Shown: one piece after another, positions 54,342 through 62,098 of the stretch
Position numbering within the stretch: the first letter of the stretch is position 1
Layout: each line of letters begins with the position of its first letter
The notes under the pieces: model-generated
The model's database searches: none
Told to the model about the DNA's origin: nothing
Seen by the model: the letters and a program-made list of their open reading frames with translations, nothing else
Made by a program: the position numbers and the translations under genes
DNA from: Thermoanaerobacterium xylanolyticum LX-11
GTDB lineage: Bacteria > Bacillota > Thermoanaerobacteria > Thermoanaerobacterales > Thermoanaerobacteraceae
DNA: 64,000 nt
Assembly: GCF_000189775.2 (NCBI RefSeq)
Contig: NC_015555.1
Location: 206,501 to 270,500 of the forward strand
Direction of reading: 5' to 3'

Positions 54342-55706
54342 CTAATTGTTTAAACTGTGAAGTGGTGCAGGGATTCTTCCGCCTCTTTCTATAAAATCTT
54401 TCGGTGAAAAGCTGTTTACTTTCATAACAGGTGCATGGCCTAAAAGTCCGCCAAATTCTACATGGTCACCTTCTTTTTTGCCTGGTGCTGGGATGATTCT
54501 TACGGCAGTTGTCTTTTTGTTTATCATGCCTATTGCCATTTCGTCTGCTATTATGGCTGATATGGTCTCATAAGGTGTGTCACCTGGAATTGCTATCATA
54601 TCAAGGCCAACTGAGCATACACATGTCATGGCTTCAAGTTTTTCTAATGATAAGGCGCCTGCTTCAACAGCTTCTATCATTCCAGCGTCTTCACTTACAG
54701 GTATAAATGCACCACTTAAACCTCCAACGTATGATGATGCCATCACACCGCCTTTTTTTACGGCGTCATTTAAAAGTGCTAGTGCAGCCGTTGTACCATG
54801 TGAACCGCATTTTGAAAGTCCCATTGATTCAAGTATGTTTGCTATGCTATCACCTGTTTCTGGCGTTGGAGCCAAAGATAGATCGAGTATTCCAAACGAA
54901 GTGTTTAGCCTTTGTGCCGCAAGACGCCCTATGAGTTCACCAGCTCTGGTAATCTTAAATGACGTCTTTTTTATTGTCTCCGAAATTTGGCCGAAATCGG
55001 CGGTTTTTGGAAGCTTTGAAAGTGCTGCCAATACCACACCTGGTCCGCTTACACCTACGTTTATGACGCATTCACCTTCACCGACGCCGTGAAAAGCCCC
55101 TGCCATGAATGGGTTGTCTTCTGGTGCGTTGCAAAATACTACAAGCTTTGCAGCACCTATGCCGTCGTTTTCTTTTGTTCGATACGCTGTATCTTTTATG
55201 ATTTTTCCCATCAAAGCTACTGCATCCATGTTTATACCTGCTTTAGTCGTTGCTACATTTACAGATGAACAAACTCTTTCTGTTTCACTGAGAACTTGAG
55301 GGATTGAATTTATAAGGTTTAGGTCTCCATCTGTAAATCCTTTATGTACTAAAGCAGAATATCCGCCTATAAAGTTTACCCCTACATTTTTTGCAGCTTT
55401 ATCAAGTGACGAAGCTATTTTAATAAACTCATCTTTTTCAATATTGTCTGCAACGATGGCGATAGGCGTCACAGATATGCGCTTATTGACAATAGGAATG
55501 CCAAATTCAGATTCTAATTCTTCGGCTACCTTTACGAGATTTTCGGCTTTTTTTGTGATTTTATCGTAGATCTTTTCAGCAATTGTGTCTGCATTGTCTC
55601 CTGAGCAATCTCTTAAACTTATGCCCATAGTTATTGTCCTTATATCAAGCTTTTCTGATTGGACCATCCTTATAGTTTCTTCTATTTCTTCAAAAGCAAA
55701 GCCCAT
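54342..55706 (-). CDS. UPF0210/DUF711 (PFL454) protein
   Basis: A 454-residue protein whose start [16 protein letters not shown] and length match the UPF0210 family almost exactly. It contains TMGISLRDC and [12 protein letters not shown]; a distant relation to pyruvate formate-lyase-like folds has been proposed, but no reaction is known. The ATG at 55706 follows AAAGGA by nine bases; two upstream in-frame starts are less likely. The ACT-domain gene lies just upstream in the same transcript, a pairing conserved in Firmicutes and other bacteria. Confidence 0.88.
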   Translation of the reverse strand: MGFAFEEIEETIRMVQSEKLDIRTITMGISLRDCSGDNADTIAEKIYDKITKKAENLVKVAEELESEFGIPIVNKRISVTPIAIVADNIEKDEFIKIASSLDKAAKNVGVNFIGGYSALVHKGFTDGDLNLINSIPQVLSETERVCSSVNVATTKAGINMDAVALMGKIIKDTAYRTKENDGIGAAKLVVFCNAPEDNPFMAGAFHGVGEGECVINVGVSGPGVVLAALSKLPKTADFGQISETIKKTSFKITRAGELIGRLAAQRLNTSFGILDLSLAPTPETGDSIANILESMGLSKCGSHGTTAALALLNDAVKKGGVMASSYVGGLSGAFIPVSEDAGMIEAVEAGALSLEKLEAMTCVCSVGLDMIAIPGDTPYETISAIIADEMAIGMINKKTTAVRIIPAPGKKEGDHVEFGGLLGHAPVMKVNSFSPKDFIERGGRIPAPLHSLNN

Positions 55707-55737
55707 TTTAATCATTCCTTTCAATAAAACATCATGT

Positions 55738-56016
55738 CTATAATCTGTGCATTGCTCTAAATATGTCTTCTTTCTGAATGTCGATTTTGACTCCTAAATT
55801 TTCGCCTAAATTTTTAAGTTCTTCTTTTAAGTTGTTAAAGTCATTTGAAGAATTTTTTATATCAACTATCATGATCATTGTAAAGATGTCCTTTAATATC
55901 GTTTGGCTGATGTCTAAGATATTGATGTTGTTTTCGGCTAATAATTTTGATACATTGTAAATTATGCCTACTCTGTCGACACCGATTACGGATATAATGG
56001 CTTTTTGTTCACTCAT
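55738..56016 (-). CDS. ACT-domain regulatory protein (UPF0237)
   Basis: A 92-residue protein with an ACT fold: [31 protein letters not shown], then [13 protein letters not shown] domains bind amino acids. Its conserved partner is the DUF711 gene 31 bases downstream, so it may sense the ligand for that enzyme. The ATG at 56016 has GGAGGGAG upstream. The longer in-frame N-terminus has no ribosome site. Confidence 0.88.
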   Translation of the reverse strand: MSEQKAIISVIGVDRVGIIYNVSKLLAENNINILDISQTILKDIFTMIMIVDIKNSSNDFNNLKEELKNLGENLGVKIDIQKEDIFRAMHRL

Positions 56017-56107
56017 GATAAACACTCCCTCCATATTTGTACATAGTATACTATATGATGAATTTTCGTGCAATACATATATGATAATAAAATCTCAAAG
56101 AAATGAA

Positions 56108-56132
56108 GTGGGGAAATGAAGCATATCCCCAC
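56108..56132 (-). terminator. Hairpin after the 56.1-56.5 kb gene
   Basis: GTGGGGA/TCCCCAC stem, 11-nt loop; a TTCATTTCTTT stretch follows on the minus strand, giving a weak U tail. Confidence 0.5.
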
Positions 56133-56138
56133 CTTATA

Positions 56139-56459
56139 TCACTTTTGAATTATGTTTGTTGCACCGCATTGTTCCATTGTCTCTCTTATTTTAGACACTT
56201 CTTTCTTAGGTGCTTCGACTGTAATGAGTATTCCGGAGTCAGCGTCATCAATATAGAAGTCCGTATAAGGTCTTTTTTCACCTAAGCCTTCTCTTTCTGA
56301 CTTTATATCTATAGCATTGTCAACCATAAAATCCATATCCTGCACAGATTTTTTCATATTTGTTATGATCATGTCTTTTCGATCGAAACCCATCTTTTTT
56401 AAACTGTCGACTAATGCGCTTGCCATACCTTGAGTAGGGAATACGGCCGTTATTTTCAT
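56139..56459 (-). CDS. Conserved hypothetical protein, 106 residues
   Basis: A soluble protein opening MKITAVFPTQGMASALVDSL and KKMGFDRKDMIITNMKK, then an acidic linker and a second beta-alpha unit (SGILITVEAPKKEVSKIRETM, CGATNIIQ). The beginning and end look like a small ferredoxin-like or general-stress (YflT-like) fold, but I do not recognise the family. GGAGGTG precedes the ATG. It is divergent from the ArsM-like operon and separated from it by about 75 bases up to that promoter. Confidence 0.65.
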   Translation of the reverse strand: MKITAVFPTQGMASALVDSLKKMGFDRKDMIITNMKKSVQDMDFMVDNAIDIKSEREGLGEKRPYTDFYIDDADSGILITVEAPKKEVSKIRETMEQCGATNIIQK

Positions 56460-56534
56460 AAAAACACCTCCACATTCTAATATTCCACATAATAGATTTA
56501 ATTATAAAATGCGTTTTCTTTCTTTTGTTTTGTA

Positions 56535-56592
56535 TTTACTTTGTTAAATTATTGTGGTATACTATCATTTAGTACCACCCCCTATCTAGGGG
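56535..56592 (+). promoter_or_regulatory. Promoter plus CsoR-type operator of the rSAM/Cys-peptide operon
   Basis: TTTACT (56535-56540) and TATACT (56558-56563) are 17 bases apart. Fifteen bases downstream is CCCCC-TATCTA-GGGG (56578-56592), flanked by A/T. C-tract/spacer/G-tract sites of this kind are bound by CsoR/CstR/FrmR-family repressors that sense Cu(I), persulfide, Ni or aldehydes. The position overlaps the start of the transcript. No CsoR gene is in the window, so the regulator must be elsewhere. Confidence 0.55.
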
Positions 56593-56626
56593 ATATATGA
56601 TGCATTTAATAAAAGGTGGTGACGAG

Positions 56627-57256
56627 ATGGAAGCGAAAGAAAACATAATAAATAGATACGAAAAATTAGCTGAAGAAGATGACAATTTAAGCTGTGGCGG
56701 CAAGAATATCGTTTTGGCAGATTTAAAAGAAGGAGAAAATGTGCTTGATTTAGGATGTGGCAGAGGAAATGACGTTTTAAATGCTGCAAAGATAATAGGT
56801 GAAAGAGGAATTGCAGTAGGTCTCGATCTTACTGAAAAAATGATCGAAGAAGCTGAAAAAAACAGAAAGAAGCTTAATATAAAGAATGCTGAGTTTGTTG
56901 TAGGAGATGTTGAAAGCATACCACTTGAAAGTGAAAAGTTTGACGTTGTCATAAGCGATTGTGTGATAAATCATGCAAAAGACAAAGAGAGAGTTTATAA
57001 AGAAATTTACAGGGTTCTTAAAGCTGGTGGAAGATTTATTGTTTCAGACGTGGTGTCAAAAGATAGACTTCCAGATGAGATTGTAAATGACCCTGAAGCT
57101 TGGGCTGACTGCTTCGGCGGAGCTATTCCGGAGGAAGATTATATAAAAGCCATAAACAATGCAGGTTTTAAAGAAATAGAATATCTTAAAAAGCGTGAAT
57201 ACATGAAAAATGGATATCCAGTTGCAAGTATAACAATCAAAGGTATTAAAAGGTAG
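56627..57256 (+). CDS. ArsM-like SAM-dependent methyltransferase
   Basis: A 209-residue class I methyltransferase. SAM motif I is VLDLGCGRGNDVLNAAK. The arsenite methyltransferase pattern follows: VVISDCVINHAKDKERVYKE (the NCVIN-type Cys) and DPEAWADCFGGAIPEEDY (the second conserved Cys). The usual N-terminal Cys pair is reduced to one Cys (LSCGGKN). Methylation of As(III) or another soft element is plausible; a thiol or peptide substrate is possible given the neighbours. The ATG at 56627 follows AAAGGTGGTGA. First gene of the operon. Confidence 0.8.
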   Translation: MEAKENIINRYEKLAEEDDNLSCGGKNIVLADLKEGENVLDLGCGRGNDVLNAAKIIGERGIAVGLDLTEKMIEEAEKNRKKLNIKNAEFVVGDVESIPLESEKFDVVISDCVINHAKDKERVYKEIYRVLKAGGRFIVSDVVSKDRLPDEIVNDPEAWADCFGGAIPEEDYIKAINNAGFKEIEYLKKREYMKNGYPVASITIKGIKR

Positions 57257-57285
57257 ATATCTTGCATTAAAAGGAGGTGATTTAG

Positions 57286-57393
57286 GTGAAAGCTGTAACA
57301 AATAAGAATTCAAATTGCTGCACAACACAAAACAGCAGTGTTGCACAATGCTGCTCAAAGTCATCGAAGCTTGTTGTAGGCTGCCATGACTAA
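57286..57393 (+). CDS. Cysteine-rich 35-residue peptide, candidate rSAM substrate
   Basis: GTG start behind a near-perfect AAAAGGAGGTGA site, implying strong translation. The product is MKAVTNKNSNCCTTQNSSVA, then QCCSKSSKLVVGCHD. Cysteines fall at 11, 12, 22, 23 and 33, that is CC-x9-CC-x9-C with an 11-residue period. It sits between a methyltransferase gene and a radical SAM/SPASM gene, and a hairpin follows, the usual layout for a RiPP precursor. It could instead be a small metal-binding peptide. No homologue is recognised. Confidence 0.7.
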   Translation: MKAVTNKNSNCCTTQNSSVAQCCSKSSKLVVGCHD

Positions 57394-57397
57394 AAAA

Positions 57398-57420
57398 ATG
57401 CGGTAGAATTTCTACCGCAT
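57398..57420 (+). promoter_or_regulatory. Hairpin between peptide gene and radical SAM gene
   Basis: A perfect 10-bp stem, ATGCGGTAGA with TCTACCGCAT, and a 3-nt loop, without a T tail. It may stabilise the upstream mRNA or act as a partial terminator, giving more peptide than enzyme. Confidence 0.65.
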
Positions 57421-57439
57421 AAATTAAGGAGTGATTTTA

Positions 57440-58798
57440 TTGTACTTTAGTAAGTATAACATGATTCTACCTTTTAGTGAAGAGAAAAATGACTTTATTA
57501 TTTTAAATTTGCTATCAGGTAGTTCAGATATTGCTTCAAAAGATGAGGTAGATAAGCTTTATGATATAAAATCGGGTAAGGATGTTTACGACATCGATTT
57601 TCTCGATTACGTCATTGACAGAGGATATGTATATGAAGAAAAAGAGCATGAGGATATAAGGATAAAAGAAGCGTATGAAGAATTTAAGGAGATAATGGAT
57701 GAATCGCCAACACAGATATTGCTGGTGCCAACGTATGGATGTAATTTTTCTTGCATCTATTGCTACGAAAGAGGAATACCAACAAAGAAAGATTTAATAA
57801 CGAAAGAGGCTGTAGATGCCTTTTTTGATGATATAAATGATAGGTTTAAGTTGGAGAAGGTAAGGCCGTACATTACGCTCTTTGGTGGAGAGCCTTTTAT
57901 AGACACAGATGTTCAAAAAGACATTATTAATTATATTGTAGAAAAGAGCAAGCTGTACGGTTATGAGATAGCTGCAGTTACTAATGGTTACAATGTATTA
58001 GAGTATATAGACATCCTTAAAAAAGGGAATGTGAAAGAAATACAGGTAACTCTTGATGGGCCTAAGGAAGTCCACAACAGGCGAAGAAAGCTATTAGGCG
58101 GTGGAGATAGTTTTGAAAAGATTCTATTGGGAATTGACAGCCTAATCGAGAATGACATGCCTGTGAATTTAAGGGTTGTGGTTGATAAAGACAATTATTC
58201 TTATCTGCCGGAATTGGCAGAAATTCTTGATAAAAAAGGGTATCTCAATCTGGATGGTACTAAATTTAAGACGCAGATAGGCAGGAATTATGAGCTTTTC
58301 GAATGTTCCTTAAACCATCAAAGCCTTATGTCACAAGTGGAGCAGTGGGCTACATTTGTAGAGCTATCTAAAAAGTATTCAATACTTAAAAAATTTCATA
58401 AACCAGATTTTAAAGGCATGAGAAATGTGCTTGTTTCAGGTACTATGTATTCTCCTACATTTGATACATGTCCTGCTGGCAAAAAAGAATGGCTTTACGA
58501 TTTGTACGGCGATATATATGGATGTACTGCAAGCTGCGGTAGGAAAGATTATCGCTTAGGTACTTTTTATCCTGAGAGAAGGATTTTTGATGATAAAGTT
58601 TTGCCGTGGAAAGAGAGAAACGTCTTAAATATACCACAGTGCAAAGAATGCCCTGTAAGTTTAGTTTGCGGCGGTGGCTGTGGAGTCGTCGCGAATGAAA
58701 GAAATGGCAGTATATTATCTCCTGATTGTAGAGACATAAAAAAATTATATGAATTAGGTGTTGAGTATTACAGAGATGAAGTATTAATTCAAGATTAA
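57440..58798 (+). CDS. Radical SAM/SPASM peptide-modifying enzyme
   Basis: A 452-residue enzyme. It starts MYFSKYNMILPFSEEKNDFI, a typical N-terminus of peptide-maturase rSAM proteins with a RiPP-recognition-like region before residue 90. The [4Fe-4S] site is Cys101-x3-Cys105-x2-Cys108 (GCNFSCIYCYE). A C-terminal SPASM domain carries DTCPAGKKEW, GCTASCG and CKECPVSLVCGGGCGVV for extra clusters. The start is the TTG at 57440, eight bases after AAGGAG. Its likely substrate is the adjacent cysteine peptide. Thioether or epimer products cannot be predicted. Confidence 0.9.
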   Translation: MYFSKYNMILPFSEEKNDFIILNLLSGSSDIASKDEVDKLYDIKSGKDVYDIDFLDYVIDRGYVYEEKEHEDIRIKEAYEEFKEIMDESPTQILLVPTYGCNFSCIYCYERGIPTKKDLITKEAVDAFFDDINDRFKLEKVRPYITLFGGEPFIDTDVQKDIINYIVEKSKLYGYEIAAVTNGYNVLEYIDILKKGNVKEIQVTLDGPKEVHNRRRKLLGGGDSFEKILLGIDSLIENDMPVNLRVVVDKDNYSYLPELAEILDKKGYLNLDGTKFKTQIGRNYELFECSLNHQSLMSQVEQWATFVELSKKYSILKKFHKPDFKGMRNVLVSGTMYSPTFDTCPAGKKEWLYDLYGDIYGCTASCGRKDYRLGTFYPERRIFDDKVLPWKERNVLNIPQCKECPVSLVCGGGCGVVANERNGSILSPDCRDIKKLYELGVEYYRDEVLIQD

Positions 58799-58820
58799 AA
58801 ATTTTAAGGAGGATGTATTT

Positions 58821-60089
58821 ATGGTAAGAGAAATCAATGCTAATGAATTTGAAGAGGTTGTTTTAAATTCTAAAAAGCCAGTTGTAGTAGATTTTTATTC
58901 TACTGATTGTCCACCGTGTGCCCAACTAAAACCGATATTTCATAGATTAGCCGATGTATATAAAGATCACATGGAATTTGTTGAAATATACAGACAAGGC
59001 AATAAAGATTTAGCATTAAGCCTTGGCGTAAAAGGAAGCCCTACACTTTTGTTCTTTAGAGACGGTAAAGAAACTGGTGAGAGATTAAATGGATATATTT
59101 CAAAGCCAGATCTTCGCAAGGCAGTAGAAAAGGTGATAGGTTTTTCACTTTTGGACAAAGAGCCAGAGAAGGTTGAGTGCGATGTTCTAATAATGGGCGG
59201 AGGACCTGCAGGTCTTACGGCTGCTTTGTACTCAGCAAGGGCAAACTTGAAGACGGTTGTCATAGATGAAGCAACTACAGGCGGTCAAGCAGCAAACACA
59301 TATTATATAGAAAATTATCCTGGAACAGAAGGTCAGATCGAAGGAAAGAAATTGACGGAAAACATGAGAAAACAGGCAGAAAGCTTTGGTGCAATCATTG
59401 ATGATTTAAAAGAAGTATTTGAGATTAAGCTTACTGACGATGAGAAATTTGTAAGAACAGAGGACAAGATATACTATCCTAAAGCTGTTATAATAGCTAT
59501 GGGAGCGCAGCCAAGAAAGCTTCCTGCAGAAGGAGAAGCTGAATTCAGAGGAAAAGGCATTCACTATTGTGCAATATGCGATGGTGCAATGTATGAAGGA
59601 AAACACGTGGCTGTAATAGGTGGAGGCAATTCTGCCATTCAGGAAGCATTGTACCTTGCAAACATCGCTGACAAGGTAACGGTTATACACGAATTCGATA
59701 ATTTACAAGCTTCAAATGTGCTGCAAGAAAAAGCCTTTACCAATCCTAAGATAAACTTTATTTGGGAGTCTCACGTTGTAAAGGCAAATGGAGATGGAAT
59801 GCTTAAATCTCTGACGTACAAGAACCTAAAGACAGGTGAACTTAAAGATATAGAAGTTGATGGCGTATTTGTCTACATTGGTCTTACACCTAAGACAGAC
59901 ATATTCAAGGGAATACTTGAGTTAAATCAATATGGCTACATCAAAGCAGATGAGGATCTAATGACAAATGTGAAAGGCGTATTTGTTGCTGGTGATATAA
60001 GAGATAAAAAGATAAGGCAAGTTGTCACTGCAGCAGGAGATGGAGCCGTTGCTGCTGTAAGCGCAGAAAGGTATATACAGGAGCTGTGA
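58821..60089 (+). CDS. Thioredoxin-thioredoxin reductase fusion
   Basis: A 422-residue protein. Residues 1-105 are a thioredoxin domain with active site Cys30-Pro-Pro-Cys33 (STDCPPCAQLKP). Residues 118-422 are a TrxB-type flavoprotein: FAD motif MGGGPAGLTAAL, redox pair Cys250/Cys253 (CAICDG), NADPH motif GGGNSAIQEAL and the end GDIRDKKIRQVVTAAGDGA. The fusion passes NADPH electrons to a disulfide via its own Trx. In this operon it may keep the cysteine peptide or metalloid reduced. AAGGAGG precedes the ATG. Confidence 0.95.
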   Translation: MVREINANEFEEVVLNSKKPVVVDFYSTDCPPCAQLKPIFHRLADVYKDHMEFVEIYRQGNKDLALSLGVKGSPTLLFFRDGKETGERLNGYISKPDLRKAVEKVIGFSLLDKEPEKVECDVLIMGGGPAGLTAALYSARANLKTVVIDEATTGGQAANTYYIENYPGTEGQIEGKKLTENMRKQAESFGAIIDDLKEVFEIKLTDDEKFVRTEDKIYYPKAVIIAMGAQPRKLPAEGEAEFRGKGIHYCAICDGAMYEGKHVAVIGGGNSAIQEALYLANIADKVTVIHEFDNLQASNVLQEKAFTNPKINFIWESHVVKANGDGMLKSLTYKNLKTGELKDIEVDGVFVYIGLTPKTDIFKGILELNQYGYIKADEDLMTNVKGVFVAGDIRDKKIRQVVTAAGDGAVAAVSAERYIQEL

Positions 60090-60126
60090 TTTTGCATACT
60101 TTTAAAAAGTATGAAAGGAGATAATG

Positions 60127-60873
60127 ATGGAGTGCTGCGAGACAAAGTACATGGAAAATTGCATGATATGTGGGAAGCCGCTCATGTATTTAGAAAAGCC
60201 AGTATTGAAAAGATGCGAATACTGTGGTATAGAAGAATTAACTCTTGCCCACTGTACGGATGGGCACTACGTTTGCGACAAATGTCACGCAAAGGACGGC
60301 ATTGAGGTCATAAAGGATTATTGTCTGTCTACAGATTCTAAAGACCCTATGGAGATTGTGGAAAATATCATGTCAGACAGCAGGATACCAATGCATGGAC
60401 CAGAACATCATGCATTGGTTCCTGCAGCAATAGTCACGGCTTACAAAAATTTGACAGGAAAAGTTTCTGACGAGGATATCTTAGAGGCCGTAAACCGTGG
60501 GAAAGAGATTCCTGGCGGAGCATGTGGTTATTATGGTGCCTGTGGTGCGGGTATTGGAATCGGTGTTGCTATTTCCGTCATTTACAAAGCTACACCTCTT
60601 ACACCTCTTAAAAGGACTAAGGCACATTTAGCTGTTGCAAGTGCCCTTAAAAGCATCGGTGAAGCTGGTGGTGCCAGATGTTGTAAGAAATGTACAAGGA
60701 TATCAATAGAAGAAGCAGTAGAATTTTTTGAAAAAGAATTGAATGTCAAATTTCCTACAACTTTTGAAAGGACAGATGATTGTAATTACTCAAAGAGAAA
60801 CAGGGAATGCTATTATATGTGCAAGTACAGAGACGTGGAAAAGTCAGAAAGGAGTGTGAAATATGGGTCTTGA
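60127..60873 (+). CDS. Cysteine-rich DUF5714-like protein
   Basis: A 248-residue soluble protein with 18 cysteines. The N-terminal third carries three CxxC knuckles (CMICG, CEYCG, CDKCH) of zinc-ribbon type. The middle has GPEHHALVPAAIVTAY, and the core motif GGACGYYGACGAGIGIGVAI with Cys133/139 is followed by ARCCKKCT (185, 186, 189), reminiscent of C-GCAxxG-C-C redox proteins. The C-terminal cluster is DDCNYSKRNRECYYMC. A redox or metal-handling role is inferred. The ATG at 60127 fits AAAGGAG better than 60124. It overlaps the DUF302 gene by 11 bases. Confidence 0.75.
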   Translation: MECCETKYMENCMICGKPLMYLEKPVLKRCEYCGIEELTLAHCTDGHYVCDKCHAKDGIEVIKDYCLSTDSKDPMEIVENIMSDSRIPMHGPEHHALVPAAIVTAYKNLTGKVSDEDILEAVNRGKEIPGGACGYYGACGAGIGIGVAISVIYKATPLTPLKRTKAHLAVASALKSIGEAGGARCCKKCTRISIEEAVEFFEKELNVKFPTTFERTDDCNYSKRNRECYYMCKYRDVEKSERSVKYGS

Positions 60874-61246
60874 CATCACTAAAGAAGTGGCTTATTCATT
60901 TGCTGAAGCTGTGGAAAAGGTTAAAGAAGCTTTGAAAGGCGTAGGATTTGGAATATTAGTAGAGATTGACATGAAAGATACGATAAAAAAGAAAATAGGC
61001 AAGGATATGATGAACTACGTCATACTTGGTGCCTGCAATCCCACTTATGCTTACGAGGTATTAAACATTGACCCCGAAGTAGGGCTTTTGCTGCCTTGCA
61101 ATGTGATTGTGTACGAAAAAAGCGATGGCAGTGTAGTTGTATCGGCAATTGATCCTTTAAAGGCATTGCCTTCTAATGATGAAAAATTGTCTAAAATTGC
61201 AGAAGAAGTTGCTGATAAGTTGAAAAAAGCCATAGATGTGCTGTAG
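60863..61246 (+). CDS. DUF302 protein
   Basis: A 127-residue protein with the DUF302 fold: FAEAVEKVKEALKGVGFGIL, ILGACNPTYAYEVLNIDPE and GLLLPCNVIVYEK. The two conserved Cys (GACNP and LPCNV) are present. DUF302 proteins form small dimers of unknown function and often sit near sulfur or metal genes. AAAGGAG stands eight bases before the ATG, which lies inside the previous gene, so translation is coupled. Confidence 0.88.
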   Translation: MGLDITKEVAYSFAEAVEKVKEALKGVGFGILVEIDMKDTIKKKIGKDMMNYVILGACNPTYAYEVLNIDPEVGLLLPCNVIVYEKSDGSVVVSAIDPLKALPSNDEKLSKIAEEVADKLKKAIDVL

Positions 61247-61268
61247 AATAACATTAGAGGTGATACAG

Positions 61269-61808
61269 TTGGCAATTGATATTGAATCAGATTTGAAACG
61301 GGCTTTAGATCTATTGGGTGAAGGACATGTGTTTGCGCTGGACGTAGGTACTGGTAGAGCACGTATGGCTTACGCATTGGCCAGGTACGGCTATGATGTG
61401 GTGTCGTTAGAGTACAATATTGACACGCTAAAAAAAGCTAAAGAAATCATAAGCAATGAAGATGTGGAAGGCAAAATCTTGTTTGTGCATGGTGATGCAC
61501 ATAGGATGCCGTTTATTGATGAATCTTTTGAGGTTGTCGCATCTTACAATGCAATGCACCACATGAGCGACTATAATGTTGCCATTGATGAGATGGTGAG
61601 AGTACTGAGAAAAGGCGGCAAGATATTGATAACAGAGCTTAACGATGTAGGCAAGGAAAGAGTTGCCGAATCTCACAGGCAAAGAGGAAGCCATCATGAA
61701 GCAAAAATAGACATTTACGATGTAGTAAATTACCTTAAAGATAAGCACAATATTGTAGGTGAGATTTCTAAAGGAGAATTTATCGACATATTTTACGGAG
61801 TAAAATAA
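61269..61808 (+). CDS. Class I SAM-dependent methyltransferase
   Basis: A 179-residue methyltransferase. The SAM loop is ALDVGTGRARMAYALARYG, with acidic motif II in SLEYNIDTLKK and a motif-IV-like VVASYNAMHHMSDYN. It ends after LITELNDVGKERVAE and a His-rich segment (SHRQRGSHHEAK). The substrate is unknown. The start is a TTG at 61269 six bases after AGAGGTGAT. It is the last operon gene; no terminator follows before the tRNA-Glu promoter. Confidence 0.85.
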   Translation: MAIDIESDLKRALDLLGEGHVFALDVGTGRARMAYALARYGYDVVSLEYNIDTLKKAKEIISNEDVEGKILFVHGDAHRMPFIDESFEVVASYNAMHHMSDYNVAIDEMVRVLRKGGKILITELNDVGKERVAESHRQRGSHHEAKIDIYDVVNYLKDKHNIVGEISKGEFIDIFYGVK

Positions 61809-61827
61809 ATCAGGATAAATTTGGTTG

Positions 61828-61855
61828 TTGACAAATCTACAAAATATGATAAAAT
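61828..61855 (+). promoter_or_regulatory. Promoter of tRNA-Glu
   Basis: TTGACA (61828-61833) and TAAAAT (61850-61855), 16 bases apart, 13 bases before the tRNA. Confidence 0.75.
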
Positions 61856-61868
61856 ATGATATGTCTTA

Positions 61869-61943
61869 GGCCCCGTGGTCAAGTGGTTAAGACATCGCCC
61901 TTTCACGGCGGTAACATGGGTTCGAATCCCGTCGGGGTCACCA
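61869..61943 (+). tRNA. tRNA-Glu (TTC)
   Basis: Acceptor GGCCCCG/CGGGGTC (one G-U), anticodon loop CTTTCAC between TCGCC and GGCGG, T-loop GTTCGAATC. CCA is encoded. Confidence 0.95.
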
Positions 61944-61962
61944 AATTTGAATATTACGAAGG

Positions 61963-61987
61963 AAGCTACAAAATTGTAGCTTTTTTT
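61963..61987 (+). terminator. Terminator of tRNA-Glu
   Basis: AAGCTACA/TGTAGCTT stem, 4-nt loop, seven T in total. Confidence 0.85.
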
Positions 61988-62003
61988 ATTTTATTTATAT
62001 AAA

Positions 62004-62071
62004 ATGTCGTCAAAAAAATTTAAGCTACCACCATATATTTACAAATTTTACCTTATATTGGATGTTATAAT
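62004..62071 (+). promoter_or_regulatory. Candidate Spo0A-activated promoter of spoIIE
   Basis: TGTCGTCAAA (from 62005) resembles a 0A box (TGTCGAA). TTTACA/TTACAA (62038-62044) and TATAAT (62066-62071) have an abnormal 21-22 base spacer. The Bacillus spoIIE promoter likewise has over-long spacing and needs Spo0A, so the same control is inferred. Confidence 0.5.
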
Positions 62072-62098
62072 CATATCAAAAAAATGGTGGTGGTAAAT

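Noticed and set aside
57286-58798. SCIFF peptide and its maturase
   Set aside because: SCIFF precursors have six cysteines with different spacing and sit near protein-export genes; this peptide has five cysteines in CC-x9-CC-x9-C.
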